Under the pieces are notes generated by a model. That model did not search any database. It was not told the origin of the DNA and worked only from the letters and a program-made list of their open reading frames with translations. Position numbers and translations under genes: made by a program. DNA of 39,036 bases from positions 1-39,036 of the forward strand of contig CAJUBJ010000012.1 in the NCBI GenBank assembly GCA_910584655.1, in the 5' to 3' direction. Positions 9,140-17,016 of the stretch are shown piece by piece (within the stretch, counting starts at the first letter, position 1; every line of letters begins with the position of its first letter). Source of the DNA: an uncultured Bacilli bacterium. Lineage in GTDB: Bacteria; Bacillota_I; Bacilli_A; RF39; UBA660.

Positions 9140-9649
9140 ATGAAAAAAATAGTTTATGTAGGACTTGTATTATTTGTACTAAGCATGTTTTTTCATTGCT
9201 CTAAAAATTATATGATTCCAGAAGATTCAATTAGATTTAGAATAATTGCTAATAGTAATAGTAATTTAGATCAAACTACTAAATTAAAAATAAAAAAAGA
9301 TTTAGAATCAAATGTATTTAAATTATTAGAAAATTCTAAATCATCTGAAGAAACAAAGAAAATATTAGAAAATAATGAAAGTGTAATCAAAAGTACTATT
9401 GATAAATATAATATACCATATACAATAAATTATGGAAGTAATTATTTTCCTACTAAAGAATATAAAGGAGTTACCTATGAAGCGGGTAATTATGATTCTT
9501 ATGTTATATCTTTAGGAGAAGCAGAAGGAAATAATTGGTGGTGTATTATGTATCCACCATTATGTCTTCTTGAATCACAAGGTGACAACTATGATGATGT
9601 TGAATATAAATCATACTTTCAAGAAATATTATCAAAATTAACATCTTAA
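9140..9649 (+). CDS. spoIIR: Stage II sporulation protein R
   Basis: Signal protein made in the forespore under sigma-F that crosses the septum and triggers SpoIIGA to process pro-sigma-E in the mother cell. An N-terminal signal or anchor helix covers residues about 4-20. Family motifs are IRFRIIANSNSNLDQ near residue 31, YGSNYFPTKEY, and the signature GNNWWCIMYPPLCLLE near the C-terminus. At 169 residues it is somewhat shorter than Bacillus SpoIIR. It follows prmC as in Bacillus-like chromosomes. I could not confidently place a sigma-F promoter. Confidence 0.93.
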   Translation: MKKIVYVGLVLFVLSMFFHCSKNYMIPEDSIRFRIIANSNSNLDQTTKLKIKKDLESNVFKLLENSKSSEETKKILENNESVIKSTIDKYNIPYTINYGSNYFPTKEYKGVTYEAGNYDSYVISLGEAEGNNWWCIMYPPLCLLESQGDNYDDVEYKSYFQEILSKLTS

Positions 9650-9672
9650 AGACAAATAAAGAACTAATTAAA

Positions 9673-9701
9673 TTGACAAAACATTTAGTTAATTGTATAT
9701 T
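9673..9701 (+). promoter_or_regulatory. Sigma-A promoter of murA
   Basis: A consensus TTGACA at 9673-9678, 17-base spacer and TATATT at 9696-9701, 42 bases before murA. Confidence 0.75.
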
Positions 9702-9743
9702 AATTTTTGAGAGAAATACATATAGAAGTATGAGAGTGATTTT

Positions 9744-10997
9744 ATGAAACAATTAGTAATTAGGGGCGGACAAGAATTAACAGGAGAAATAAAAATTAGT
9801 GGAGCTAAAAATAGCGTGGTAGCATTAATACCCGCAGCTATTCTATCTGATGAAGAAGTAATATTAAATAATGTTCCAAATATTTCAGATACAAAAGCTT
9901 TATTAAATATTATAGATTTATTAAACGGAAAAGTTGAATATAAAGATGAAATAATGAAAATAGATACTAGAAATATTGAAAATAAAGTAGTGCCTGAAGA
10001 ATTAGCTAAGAAATTAAGAGCATCTTACTATTTTATGGGAGCTTTATTAAGCAAATTTCATTATGCAGAAATATATTTTCCAGGTGGATGTAATATCGGC
10101 TCAAGACCAATAGATTTTCATATTAATGGTTTTAAAAAGTTAGGTGCTGAAGTAACTATAGAAGGAAATAAGTATATTTTTAAAGCAGATAAACTAATAG
10201 GTGCAAGAATATATTTAGATTTTGCTTCAGTAGGAGCAACTATTAATATAATGTTAGCAGCAGTAAAAGCAGAGGGAACAACATATATATCTAATGCAGC
10301 AAAAGAACCAGAAATAGTAAATATTGCCGAACTATTAAATAATATGGGAGCTAAAATAAGCGGCGCAGGTACTAGTGAAATAGTAATAGAAGGTGTAGAT
10401 AAATTAGGCGCAGCTGAAATAGATGTAATTCCAGACAGAATAGAAGCAGGAACATACACTATAATAGGAGCACTTTTAGGTAATAATTTAAAAATATCTG
10501 GAATAATAGAAGAACACATTGAAGCACTATTAAGCAAATTAAAAGAAATGGGTGTAGATTTAGTAATTGAGGATAATTCAATACTTATTAACAAGCCAAA
10601 TGAATATAAACCAATAAATGTTAAGACTTTGGTATTCCCTGGCTTTGCAACTGACTTAGGTCAACCAATGAGTGTATTATTAACTCAAGCGAATGGTACA
10701 TCAGTTTTTGAAGAAACTATTTATGAAAATAGAATGGGCCATATCAAATATTTAAATGATATGGGAGCAGATATGACTGTTAACGATCGTACTGTTATTA
10801 TTAAAGGCTGTACAAAATTAATAGGTAAAGAAGTAGTAGCTACAGATCTTCGTGCAGGTGCAGCGATGGTAATTGCTGGACTTATTGCAGAAGGAACAAC
10901 AAGAATAAACGAAATTGACCATATTTTAAGAGGTTATGAAAACATAGTAGAAAAGCTTACAAACGTTGGAGCAAGAATAGAAGTAGAAGAAAGTTAG
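9744..10997 (+). CDS. murA: UDP-N-acetylglucosamine 1-carboxyvinyltransferase
   Basis: First committed step of peptidoglycan synthesis: transfers enolpyruvate from PEP to UDP-GlcNAc in the cytoplasm. Residues Lys22-Asn23 of the KNS motif are present, and the catalytic Cys116 lies in FPGGCNIGSRPIDFH, so fosfomycin sensitivity is expected for this residue. DRIEAGTY and DLRAGAAMVIAGL are further family motifs. Length of 417 residues is normal. GAGAGTGA precedes the ATG. No terminator follows; instead a strong promoter for a structured RNA begins 7 bases after the stop. In Bacillus murAA lies close to spoIID-spoIIQ, which occur further along this window. Confidence 0.97.
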   Translation: MKQLVIRGGQELTGEIKISGAKNSVVALIPAAILSDEEVILNNVPNISDTKALLNIIDLLNGKVEYKDEIMKIDTRNIENKVVPEELAKKLRASYYFMGALLSKFHYAEIYFPGGCNIGSRPIDFHINGFKKLGAEVTIEGNKYIFKADKLIGARIYLDFASVGATINIMLAAVKAEGTTYISNAAKEPEIVNIAELLNNMGAKISGAGTSEIVIEGVDKLGAAEIDVIPDRIEAGTYTIIGALLGNNLKISGIIEEHIEALLSKLKEMGVDLVIEDNSILINKPNEYKPINVKTLVFPGFATDLGQPMSVLLTQANGTSVFEETIYENRMGHIKYLNDMGADMTVNDRTVIIKGCTKLIGKEVVATDLRAGAAMVIAGLIAEGTTRINEIDHILRGYENIVEKLTNVGARIEVEES

Positions 10998-11003
10998 AAA
11001 AAT

Positions 11004-11032
11004 TTGACTTTCTTTTAATTTTTTGATAAAAT
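11004..11032 (+). promoter_or_regulatory. Sigma-A promoter of the OLE-like RNA
   Basis: TTGACT at 11004-11009, a 17-base spacer and TAAAAT at 11027-11032, the best-spaced promoter in this part of the window. Predicted transcription start is near 11039. Confidence 0.75.
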
Positions 11033-11038
11033 GCTAGA

Positions 11039-11500
11039 CATGTTGTGGTGCATTATCCTAGTCACAAACATTATTTGAAGGTAGGGCTAAAAATCTACCA
11101 ATTGTACTGAATTGACACTTTGTATATCTGCTTGATTCGCCCAGATTTGGGTGGGTATATAATTTAAGATTTAAGGATAGGTTGTAATGGCATATAACTG
11201 ATGATTCCTTTTATCCCGTCAGCATTAAAGATTTAAGGTGCATGTCGTGAGTGATTATGTGGGATAGAAATTGAAAACATAATTGCAAAAGCGAATAAGA
11301 ATAGTCACTTTGTGTTAGAGAAATTCTCTAGGGTGTTTGTATTATAAGGTTTGAAGTGCGGACTAAGTGGTAATCGAGTAATCGAACAGGTAACATTCGA
11401 TTGATTCCTTTAAAGAGAAATCGCCAAAGAGTAATCGATGGTAGGAATTAGAGAAATTCAACTCGACCAAAGCCGTAAAATTAATTTATAATACTACCAT
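11039..11500 (+). ncRNA. Large structured RNA, probable OLE RNA
   Basis: A 539-base interval lacks any coding frame, is much richer in G and C than other gaps here, and has its own promoter. Many helices can be drawn: 11041-11047 with 11063-11070 (one bulge), 11080-11084 with 11095-11099, 11038-11043-type GC stem at 11138-11143 with 11148-11153, 11212-11217 with 11261-11266, 11316-11321 with 11325-11330, and 11380-11386 with 11396-11402. The segment AAGATTTAAGG occurs twice (about 11166 and 11228). The identification as OLE (ornate, large, extremophilic) RNA is by context: size, G-rich complex fold and a downstream gene that looks like the OLE-associated protein OapA. RNase P, tmRNA and SRP RNA hallmarks are absent. 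The 3' end is a guess. Confidence 0.6.
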
Positions 11501-11536
11501 ATACCAATTTTTATACTTTATATAAGGAGAGTTAAT

Positions 11537-12058
11537 ATGAAGAGTAATGTTAACTGGATATATAAAGTTTTTTTATTATCTTTTATACTTTCAATAGTAT
11601 TTAGTGGAATATCAACAATAATGGCTGATAAATTTAATACTATTATTCTAGTAATAATAACTATATTAGTAATAGCTATTGGTATTATTTTTGATATGAT
11701 AGGTGTTGCTGTTTTAACAAGTAACGAAGCAAGCCTACATGCTAAAGCTTCTAAGAAGCTAAAAGGTGCTAAAGAAGCTATATCTTTGTTAAAAAATGCT
11801 ACAAAAGTATCATCAGTATGTAATGATGTTATTGGTGATATTTGCGGTATTGTTAGTGGTAGTTTAGGAGCTGTATTAACTTTAGCAATTGCTAATTATT
11901 TTAATTTTTCTGCGACTATAACAACTATTATTGTAACAGCTGTTATATCTGCTTTAACAGTAGGATGTAAAGCAATATTTAAAGGTGTTGCGACGAAAAA
12001 TAGTGACGCTATCGTATTTACAGTAGGAAAAATACTATCAATATTTAAAAAACAATAA
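11537..12058 (+). CDS. oapA: Four-helix membrane protein, probable OLE-associated protein A
   Basis: Integral membrane protein of 173 residues with hydrophobic helices at about 10-28, 33-57, 110-125 and 129-148. The stretch GVAVLTSNEASLHAKASKK near residue 57 resembles the DUF21-like signature I associate with OapA, which binds OLE RNA at the membrane; the basic KKLKGAKEA that follows would suit RNA contact. Known OapA genes lie directly downstream of the OLE RNA gene, exactly the arrangement here, with no terminator between. OLE/OapA is linked in the literature to stress tolerance and magnesium homeostasis. ATAAGGAGAG gives a strong ribosome site. Without an alignment, another small DUF21-like protein remains possible. 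Confidence 0.65.
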   Translation: MKSNVNWIYKVFLLSFILSIVFSGISTIMADKFNTIILVIITILVIAIGIIFDMIGVAVLTSNEASLHAKASKKLKGAKEAISLLKNATKVSSVCNDVIGDICGIVSGSLGAVLTLAIANYFNFSATITTIIVTAVISALTVGCKAIFKGVATKNSDAIVFTVGKILSIFKKQ

Positions 12059-12087
12059 AAAAGTGTCTAAAAGCTGTATTTTATATC

Positions 12088-12115
12088 TTGATAAGTTGAT
12101 TTGTTGTGATATAAT
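12088..12115 (+). promoter_or_regulatory. Promoter of rpmE
   Basis: TTGATA at 12088-12093, 16-base spacer, and TATAAT at 12110-12115 preceded by TGA, giving an extended -10 as well. Confidence 0.75.
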
Positions 12116-12136
12116 ACATAAGACGAAGAAAATTAC

Positions 12137-12169
12137 TATGTCTTAAATTCCTAGACATGGCGGAAGGAG
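12137..12169 (+). promoter_or_regulatory. Hairpin in rpmE leader, possible L31 autoregulatory element
   Basis: ATGTCT at 12138-12143 pairs with AGACAT at 12153-12158, ending a few bases before the GGAAGGAG ribosome site. L31 leaders that bind their own product are known in Firmicutes; whether this is one of them is inference. Confidence 0.35.
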
Positions 12170-12176
12170 AATAAAA

Positions 12177-12401
12177 ATGAGAAACGATATTCATCCAGAA
12201 ATGAAAGATTGCAAAGTTACATGTGCATGTGGAGCTACATTCAATGTAAAATCAACTAAAGAAGAAATCCATGTTGAAGTTTGTAATGAATGTCATCCAT
12301 TCTATACTGGAAAACAAGGTAAAACTAAAAAGACTGGTGCAGTTGAAAAATTTAACCGTAAATTTGGTTATACTCAAGAAGAAACTAACGAAGAAGCTTA
12401 G
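12177..12401 (+). CDS. rpmE: Ribosomal protein bL31, zinc-binding form
   Basis: Large-subunit protein bL31. Four Cys ligands are present (CAC at residues 16-18 and CNEC at 37-40, in VCNECHPFYTG), marking the zinc-containing C+ type rather than the zinc-independent paralogue. Length of 74 residues is usual. It has its own promoter and terminator. In Bacillus rpmE lies near prfA and prmC, consistent with this neighbourhood. Confidence 0.95.
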   Translation: MRNDIHPEMKDCKVTCACGATFNVKSTKEEIHVEVCNECHPFYTGKQGKTKKTGAVEKFNRKFGYTQEETNEEA

Positions 12402-12413
12402 TTTCTTTTTTTA
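12380..12413 (+). terminator. rpmE terminator overlapping its stop codon
   Basis: AGAAACTA (12380-12387) pairs with TAGTTTCT (12399-12406) and is followed by a T run; the TAG stop opens the 3' arm. Confidence 0.75.
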
Positions 12414-12442
12414 TAGATAATTTTGTAAATTATAATAAATAA

Positions 12443-12451
12443 TGTTATAAT
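12443..12451 (+). promoter_or_regulatory. Extended -10 promoter of the 12478 gene
   Basis: TGTTATAAT, 26 bases before the ATG; no convincing -35. Confidence 0.6.
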
Positions 12452-12477
12452 ACACCCCATATTTAAGGGGGATTTAT

Positions 12478-13002
12478 ATGACATCATTTTTAACAAATGA
12501 ATTAAAAAATACATTTGCGAAAATATCACTTGATTATACTTTTAAGTATCCGTTACATTTCTTTGATCGAACAAAAAGAAATATTTCTTCTACAAGTGAC
12601 AGAGGACACTATGAGATATTGTTACATTTAATGGAACATGAATGTATACCATACGATGGAATTGCTTATGAATATTTAAAAGATATGGATATGTATAAGG
12701 CTGCAAATAGAATTGCAGAAACAGGAGATATGATATTCCATAACATAAAATCATCAACATCATATTTTAGTAGTATATTATACTGCCCATATGAATTAAC
12801 AGAATACCAACAATTACGTTTACGTTTATGGTATGAATTTCTTAGTGAAATAAAAACTAAAATTGGGATTAGTTGTCAAGATGAAGGCAGGAATGTGACT
12901 TATAAGCAAGAAAAAGTAATACCTTTTTTAGAAGAAAGAAAAATCTTTGATGATGAATATATTCATAGTTTAACAAAAAAATATCCAGATTATAAAGAAT
13001 AG
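12478..13002 (+). CDS. Conserved-looking protein of unknown function
   Basis: I do not recognise this 174-residue protein. It is soluble, with no signal peptide or membrane segment, and rich in aromatic residues (for example LRLRLWYEFLSEIKTKIG). Charged and hydrophobic spacing suggests a mostly helical fold. It has a strong AAGGGGGA ribosome site, its own extended -10 promoter and its own terminator, so it is a real monocistronic gene. Neighbours (rpmE before, an ATP-grasp gene after) give no clear functional hint. Confidence 0.75.
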   Translation: MTSFLTNELKNTFAKISLDYTFKYPLHFFDRTKRNISSTSDRGHYEILLHLMEHECIPYDGIAYEYLKDMDMYKAANRIAETGDMIFHNIKSSTSYFSSILYCPYELTEYQQLRLRLWYEFLSEIKTKIGISCQDEGRNVTYKQEKVIPFLEERKIFDDEYIHSLTKKYPDYKE

Positions 13003-13004
13003 AA

Positions 13005-13030
13005 AATTCTGCCACAAGCAGAGTTTTTTT
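13005..13030 (+). terminator. Terminator of the 12478 gene
   Basis: AATTCTGC (13005-13012) pairs with GCAGAGTT (13018-13025) with one G-T pair, followed by seven T. Confidence 0.75.
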
Positions 13031-13085
13031 ATCTGTAATATGATTTAAAACCTACCTAAGCTTTAAAACATTTGTTCAAAATATG

Positions 13086-13094
13086 TGATATAAT
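13086..13094 (+). promoter_or_regulatory. Extended -10 promoter of ATP-grasp-rpiB operon
   Basis: TGATATAAT ends 18 bases before the ATG at 13113. No -35 at proper spacing. Confidence 0.6.
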
Positions 13095-13112
13095 ATTAAT
13101 TAGGTGATAACT

Positions 13113-14147
13113 ATGGGCAGATTTGGATATTTAATTAAAAGAATAAAAGGTATGGATTATAGTCGCTTTTTTGATACAGTAAATTTTGTTCATGAAAAAA
13201 ACGGAAAAAATAAATTAGGAATTTTTTTTGACATAGTTCATTGTGGATTAAAATATCAAGCAGGATATATGGACTATAAAGTTTTTGAAATGTATAATTT
13301 AAATGAAAAACAAAGAAGTACTATTATAACTCGTGGAATTAATAATGAAATAGTAAAAAAATATAATAATCCAGACTATTATAAATATTTTAAAAACAAA
13401 ATAGAGTTCAATAAAAGGTTTAATAAATATTTATTAAGAGACTGGATGGAAATAACAGACACAGAAGATAATTTTGAAGAGTTTAAAAATTTTTGTGATA
13501 AACATGGAAAAATATTAGTAAAACCTTTAGATGAATGTTGTGGAAAAGGTGTCGAAATATTTAATGTCAATAAGAAAAATGTTAAGGAAATATATAATAC
13601 TTTAGTAGAAACTAAAAGGCCTTTAGTAGAAGAAATAGCAGTTCAATGTGAAGAAATAGGTAAATTACATCCTTCATCAATAAATACAATAAGAATTGTA
13701 ACTTTAAATGGTGAAATAGTTACTGCGTTCTTAAGAATAGGTAATAATAATGATGTAGTAGATAATTTTAACCATGGTGGTTTAGTTGCACCAATCAATA
13801 TTGAAACGGGTATTATAGATTATTTAGCAATAGACAAATCAGGAAATATTTACGAAAGGCATCCAGTAACAGATGAACAAATTTTATGGTTTCAAATTCC
13901 AAAATGGCCAAGAATAAAACGTTTTGCTCAGCAAGCTTCAAAAGAAATTCCAGAGATTGGATACATAGGATGGGATGTTTGTTTAGGAGTTAAAGATCCT
14001 TTCTTAATTGAGGGAAATGAATTTCCTGGGCATGACCTTTATCAATTACCACCTCACAGAACTGATGGAATAGGATTATTACCTATATTTGAAAAAGTAA
14101 TGAATAAAAAAGGAGAATTAAATGATGAAGATATCAATAGCAACTGA
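13113..14147 (+). CDS. Sugar-transfer-associated ATP-grasp family protein
   Basis: ATP-grasp ligase fold similar to the Pfam group called sugar-transfer associated ATP-grasp, found next to polysaccharide and cell-surface genes; substrate unknown. Visible features are the nucleotide-binding stretch ILVKPLDECCGKGVEIF (about residue 130), VEEIAVQ, SINTIRIVTLNGEIV, and the metal-binding end LIEGNEFPGHDLYQLP. N-terminal about 110 residues form a helical lead-in. AGGTGA sits five bases before the ATG at 13113; an in-frame GTG at 13104 overlaps it and is rejected. The 3' end overlaps rpiB by 26 bases, so expression is coupled. Confidence 0.8.
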   Translation: MGRFGYLIKRIKGMDYSRFFDTVNFVHEKNGKNKLGIFFDIVHCGLKYQAGYMDYKVFEMYNLNEKQRSTIITRGINNEIVKKYNNPDYYKYFKNKIEFNKRFNKYLLRDWMEITDTEDNFEEFKNFCDKHGKILVKPLDECCGKGVEIFNVNKKNVKEIYNTLVETKRPLVEEIAVQCEEIGKLHPSSINTIRIVTLNGEIVTAFLRIGNNNDVVDNFNHGGLVAPINIETGIIDYLAIDKSGNIYERHPVTDEQILWFQIPKWPRIKRFAQQASKEIPEIGYIGWDVCLGVKDPFLIEGNEFPGHDLYQLPPHRTDGIGLLPIFEKVMNKKGELNDEDINSN

Positions 14148-14574
14148 TCATAATGGTGTAAATGAAAAAAAAGAAATAATGGCTCTTTTATCAGAATATG
14201 AATTTATAGATAAAAGTACAAATAATACACCAATAGATGACTATCCTGATTTTGCATATATAGTAGCAAAATCTGTAATAAATAAAGAAGTGGATTTTGG
14301 AGTTCTTTTATGCGGTACAGGAATAGGAATGAGTATTGCCGCAAATAAAGTTAAAGGAATTAGATGTGCACATTGTTCAAATTTAGAACAAGCACATTTG
14401 GCGCGTGAACACAATGATGCAAATATAATTGCATTAAGTTATAAGCAAGACATAAAAGAATTAGCAGAAATGATTAGAGAATTTGTTAAAACTCCACATT
14501 CAGAAGATGAAAGACATCATAGAAGAGTAAATAAAATCATAAATATAGAGGATGGATCATATAATGAACTATAA
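14122..14574 (+). CDS. rpiB: Ribose-5-phosphate isomerase B (RpiB/LacAB family)
   Basis: Aldose-ketose isomerase of the RpiB/LacAB family, interconverting ribose 5-phosphate and ribulose 5-phosphate in the pentose phosphate pathway. ATDHNG near the N-terminus and the catalytic-Cys loop LLCGTGIGMSIAANK are intact; REHNDANIIAL is also typical. Length of 150 residues is normal. It starts inside the ATP-grasp gene and overlaps the DUF1146 gene at its end. In Bacillus an rpiB homologue lies between spoIIR and the atp operon, matching this region. Allose-6-phosphate specificity cannot be excluded. Confidence 0.93.
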   Translation: MMKISIATDHNGVNEKKEIMALLSEYEFIDKSTNNTPIDDYPDFAYIVAKSVINKEVDFGVLLCGTGIGMSIAANKVKGIRCAHCSNLEQAHLAREHNDANIIALSYKQDIKELAEMIREFVKTPHSEDERHHRRVNKIINIEDGSYNEL

Positions 14575-14767
14575 AACTTATATATATGTTATAACTTTAT
14601 TTATGAGTATCTTCGCTATTTCAGGAATAAATTTTGATGGCTTCATAAAATCAGGCAAAGCTAAAGAAGCTCGTTTGTTAGTTATTTTATTAAGCATAGC
14701 AACAAGTTATCTTGTAACTAATTTTATAACAGACTTTATAAGTGTAAGTAGTATAATAAAGGGCTGA
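14564..14767 (+). CDS. DUF1146 membrane protein (YwzB-like)
   Basis: Small integral membrane protein with two predicted helices. Signature stretch INFDGFIKSGKAKEARLLVILLSIA is typical of DUF1146 proteins, whose function is unknown; Bacillus YwzB lies immediately before murAA-spoIID-spoIIQ. I chose the ATG at 14564, because the GAGGA site lies in front of it and the upstream in-frame ATG at 14552 overlaps that site. It overlaps rpiB by 11 bases. Confidence 0.85.
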   Translation: MNYKTYIYVITLFMSIFAISGINFDGFIKSGKAKEARLLVILLSIATSYLVTNFITDFISVSSIIKG

Positions 14768-14772
14768 TTAAT

Positions 14773-15678
14773 TTGAATAAAAAGTTAGCATTTCTAGTAG
14801 TACTACTATTACCAGTAACAATAATTAGTTTCTTTTTTAAAAAAGAAACTAATTTTAACTTAGAAGAACAAAACAAAGAAAATAAACAGAATGTTGCAGA
14901 AAAAACAGTAACAGTAAATTTAGACCAATATAATGAAACATTAGATTTAGAAGATTATGTTATAGGTGTAGTAGCTGGTGAAATGCCAGCTTTATTTGAA
15001 GAAGAAGCATTAAAAGCTCAAGCGATAGCATCAAGAACTTATGCAATAAATTATTTAAAAAGTAATTCTTCGATATCAGGAACAATTAATAATCAAGTTT
15101 ATGCTACTCAGGAAGAAATGAAAAATAAATGGAAAGAAAATTATGATAAATATTATAATAAAATAAAAAATGCTGTTGAAGCTACAAAAGGACAAATTAT
15201 GTATTATAATAACGAACCAATAAAAGCTTATTACTATTCAATGAGTAACGGTTACACAGAAAGTTCACTAAATGTATTTAATGAACAAAATGATTATCTA
15301 AATATTATAGAATCGCCATTTGATAAAGATAATTCATATGAACAAGTATTTCAAAAAGAAGTATTTTGCCAAAAATTAGACATAAGCTGTGAATTTATTG
15401 AATTAACTAATATAAAAAAAGATAAATCTAACAGAATAGAAACAATCTCTATAAATAATAAAAATTTTACAGGAATAGAAGTAAGGCAAAAATTATCTTT
15501 ACGTTCAACAGACTTTACAATTATAGAGGATAATAATATTGTAAAAATAACGACTAAAGGCTATGGACATGGAGTAGGTATGAGCCAACACGGAGCTAAT
15601 AATATGGCTAAACAAGGATATAAATATGAAGAAATATTAAAATACTACTATCAAAACATTGAAATTGATGAGTTGTAG
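14773..15678 (+). CDS. spoIID: Stage II sporulation protein D
   Basis: Lytic transglycosylase of the engulfment machinery (DMP complex), acting at the septum during sporulation. A membrane anchor covers residues 4-20. The SpoIID/LytB domain has LEDYVIGVVAGEMP with the catalytic Glu in GEMP, KAQAIASRTYA, and the C-terminal KGYGHGVGMSQHGANNMAKQG. Start is a TTG with AAAGGG nine bases upstream; no better ATG exists. It follows the DUF1146 gene after 5 bases and is followed by spoIIQ, the Bacillus order. Confidence 0.96.
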   Translation: MNKKLAFLVVLLLPVTIISFFFKKETNFNLEEQNKENKQNVAEKTVTVNLDQYNETLDLEDYVIGVVAGEMPALFEEEALKAQAIASRTYAINYLKSNSSISGTINNQVYATQEEMKNKWKENYDKYYNKIKNAVEATKGQIMYYNNEPIKAYYYSMSNGYTESSLNVFNEQNDYLNIIESPFDKDNSYEQVFQKEVFCQKLDISCEFIELTNIKKDKSNRIETISINNKNFTGIEVRQKLSLRSTDFTIIEDNNIVKITTKGYGHGVGMSQHGANNMAKQGYKYEEILKYYYQNIEIDEL

Positions 15679-15730
15679 GTATATTTCTTTTTTTATTGAC
15701 CAAACTTATTATTAGAAAGGTTGGAAAAAA

Positions 15731-16360
15731 ATGACAAGAAAAAAATTAAAGGAATGGGTTATACCTACATTAGGACTTATTGTTATGTGTGGAGCAATAC
15801 TTTTATACTACATACTTGGTAATATGATAAATTATAATTTAGTACCAGATGATATTTATGTAACTAATACCTTAGTTGATGATGATAACACAGTAGAAGT
15901 TCAAAAAGAAGTAGAAAAAAAAGCAATCAAGCCTTTTAATAATAATGAAGTTACAATAAGTAAATATTATTATCAATCAACAGATGAAGAAGCAAAACAA
16001 CAGCAATCTTTAATTAAATATGAAAATATTTATATGCCTAATACAGGTATTTTATACTCATCAGATAACGAGTTTGAAATCTTATCAGTTCTTGATGGTA
16101 AAGTTACTTCTATGAAAGAAGATGAAATTCTAGGAAATATAATTGAAATTGAACATACTAATGGCCTAATAACTATTTATCAAAGTGTTAAAGATGTTAA
16201 AGTAAAAACAGGAGATATAGTTAAACAAGGAGATATAATTGCACTTAGTGGTTCTAATAAATTAGAAAATGAAAAAGATAACTGTCTTCATTTTGAAACA
16301 TATAAAGATGGTTCATTAATTAATCCAGAAGAATTTTATAACTTAACATTATCAAATTAA
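15731..16360 (+). CDS. spoIIQ: Stage II sporulation protein Q (degenerate M23 domain)
   Basis: Forespore membrane protein that pairs with SpoIIIAH to form the channel between forespore and mother cell. One membrane helix at about residues 11-30, a variable linker, then a C-terminal LytM/M23 domain (VLDGKVTSM, GNIIEIEHTNGLITIYQSV, GDIVKQGDIIALSG). The zinc ligands are incomplete: the first His/Asp motif is missing and HxH is replaced by CLH in NCLHFE, so peptidase activity is unlikely, as in Bacillus SpoIIQ. Identification combines this with position directly after spoIID. AGAAAGGTTGG precedes the ATG. Confidence 0.9.
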   Translation: MTRKKLKEWVIPTLGLIVMCGAILLYYILGNMINYNLVPDDIYVTNTLVDDDNTVEVQKEVEKKAIKPFNNNEVTISKYYYQSTDEEAKQQQSLIKYENIYMPNTGILYSSDNEFEILSVLDGKVTSMKEDEILGNIIEIEHTNGLITIYQSVKDVKVKTGDIVKQGDIIALSGSNKLENEKDNCLHFETYKDGSLINPEEFYNLTLSN

Positions 16361-16368
16361 TTTTGAAT

Positions 16369-16398
16369 AAAATATTCTTAGCTAGAATATTTTTTTTA
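16369..16398 (+). terminator. spoIIQ terminator
   Basis: AAAATATTCT (16369-16378) pairs with 16384-16393 around a 5-base loop, followed by a T run. Confidence 0.75.
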
Positions 16399-16442
16399 AT
16401 AATTTATAATATTTAAATATATAGCAAATAGTAAAAGTTATA

Positions 16443-16451
16443 TGATATAAT
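16443..16451 (+). promoter_or_regulatory. Extended -10 promoter of hpf
   Basis: TGATATAAT, 22 bases before the hpf start; no clear -35. Confidence 0.6.
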
Positions 16452-16473
16452 ATATATACGGAGGATGATGAAT

Positions 16474-17016
16474 ATGAAACTAAATATTCGTGGTGAGAAA
16501 ATTACAATCACTCAATCAATGAAAGCTTACATAACAGAAAAGCTAGAAAAGTTGGATAAATATTTTGAAAATCCAGAAGAAATTAACGCTAATGTTCTTG
16601 TAAGAATAAAAGGTTTAGAACAAATCATTGAAGTAACTGCTCCAACAAAAAGATTCACTCTAAGAGCTGAGGAATCAAATGAAGATTTTTATGCAGCAGT
16701 AGACTTGGTAGTATCTAAACTAGAGAGACAAATTAGAAAGAATAAAGACCGATTAAATAAAAAATATAAAAATGTTGAAACAATTGAATTTAATTTTAAT
16801 TATGATTCTGAATCAGAAGAAAATGAAGAAAAAAATCAAAGTTCAATCGTAAAAAGAAAGAATATTTCTATGAAACCTATGGATGAGGAAGAAGCAATTC
16901 TACAAATTGAATTGTTAAATCATGATTTCTTTGTTTTTAAAAATATTGATGAAGAATGTGTATCAGTTCTATACAATAGAAAAGATGGAAATTACGGTAT
17001 AATTAATATGAAATAA
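16474..17016 (+). CDS. hpf: Ribosome hibernation promoting factor, long form
   Basis: Binds ribosomes in slow growth and dimerises them into inactive 100S particles. N-terminal S30AE domain about residues 1-95 (MKLNIRGEKITITQSMKAYI), a charged linker, and the C-terminal dimerisation domain characteristic of the long form (KRKNISMKPMDEEEAILQIELL, FVFKN, YNRKDGNYGII). GGAGG at 16460-16464 makes the ATG at 16474 the right start; two ATGs at 16465 and 16468 lie too close. secA follows, the order found in Bacillus. Confidence 0.95.
   Translation: MKLNIRGEKITITQSMKAYITEKLEKLDKYFENPEEINANVLVRIKGLEQIIEVTAPTKRFTLRAEESNEDFYAAVDLVVSKLERQIRKNKDRLNKKYKNVETIEFNFNYDSESEENEEKNQSSIVKRKNISMKPMDEEEAILQIELLNHDFFVFKNIDEECVSVLYNRKDGNYGIINMK

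Noticed and set aside
10118..10594. Long - strand open frame within murA
   Set aside because: Same reasoning; murA is intact and conserved across it.
10998..11536. tmRNA, RNase P RNA, SRP RNA or 6S RNA
   Set aside because: No tag-peptide frame or CCA end, no RNase P core motifs, no SRP tetraloop motif, and too long for 6S.
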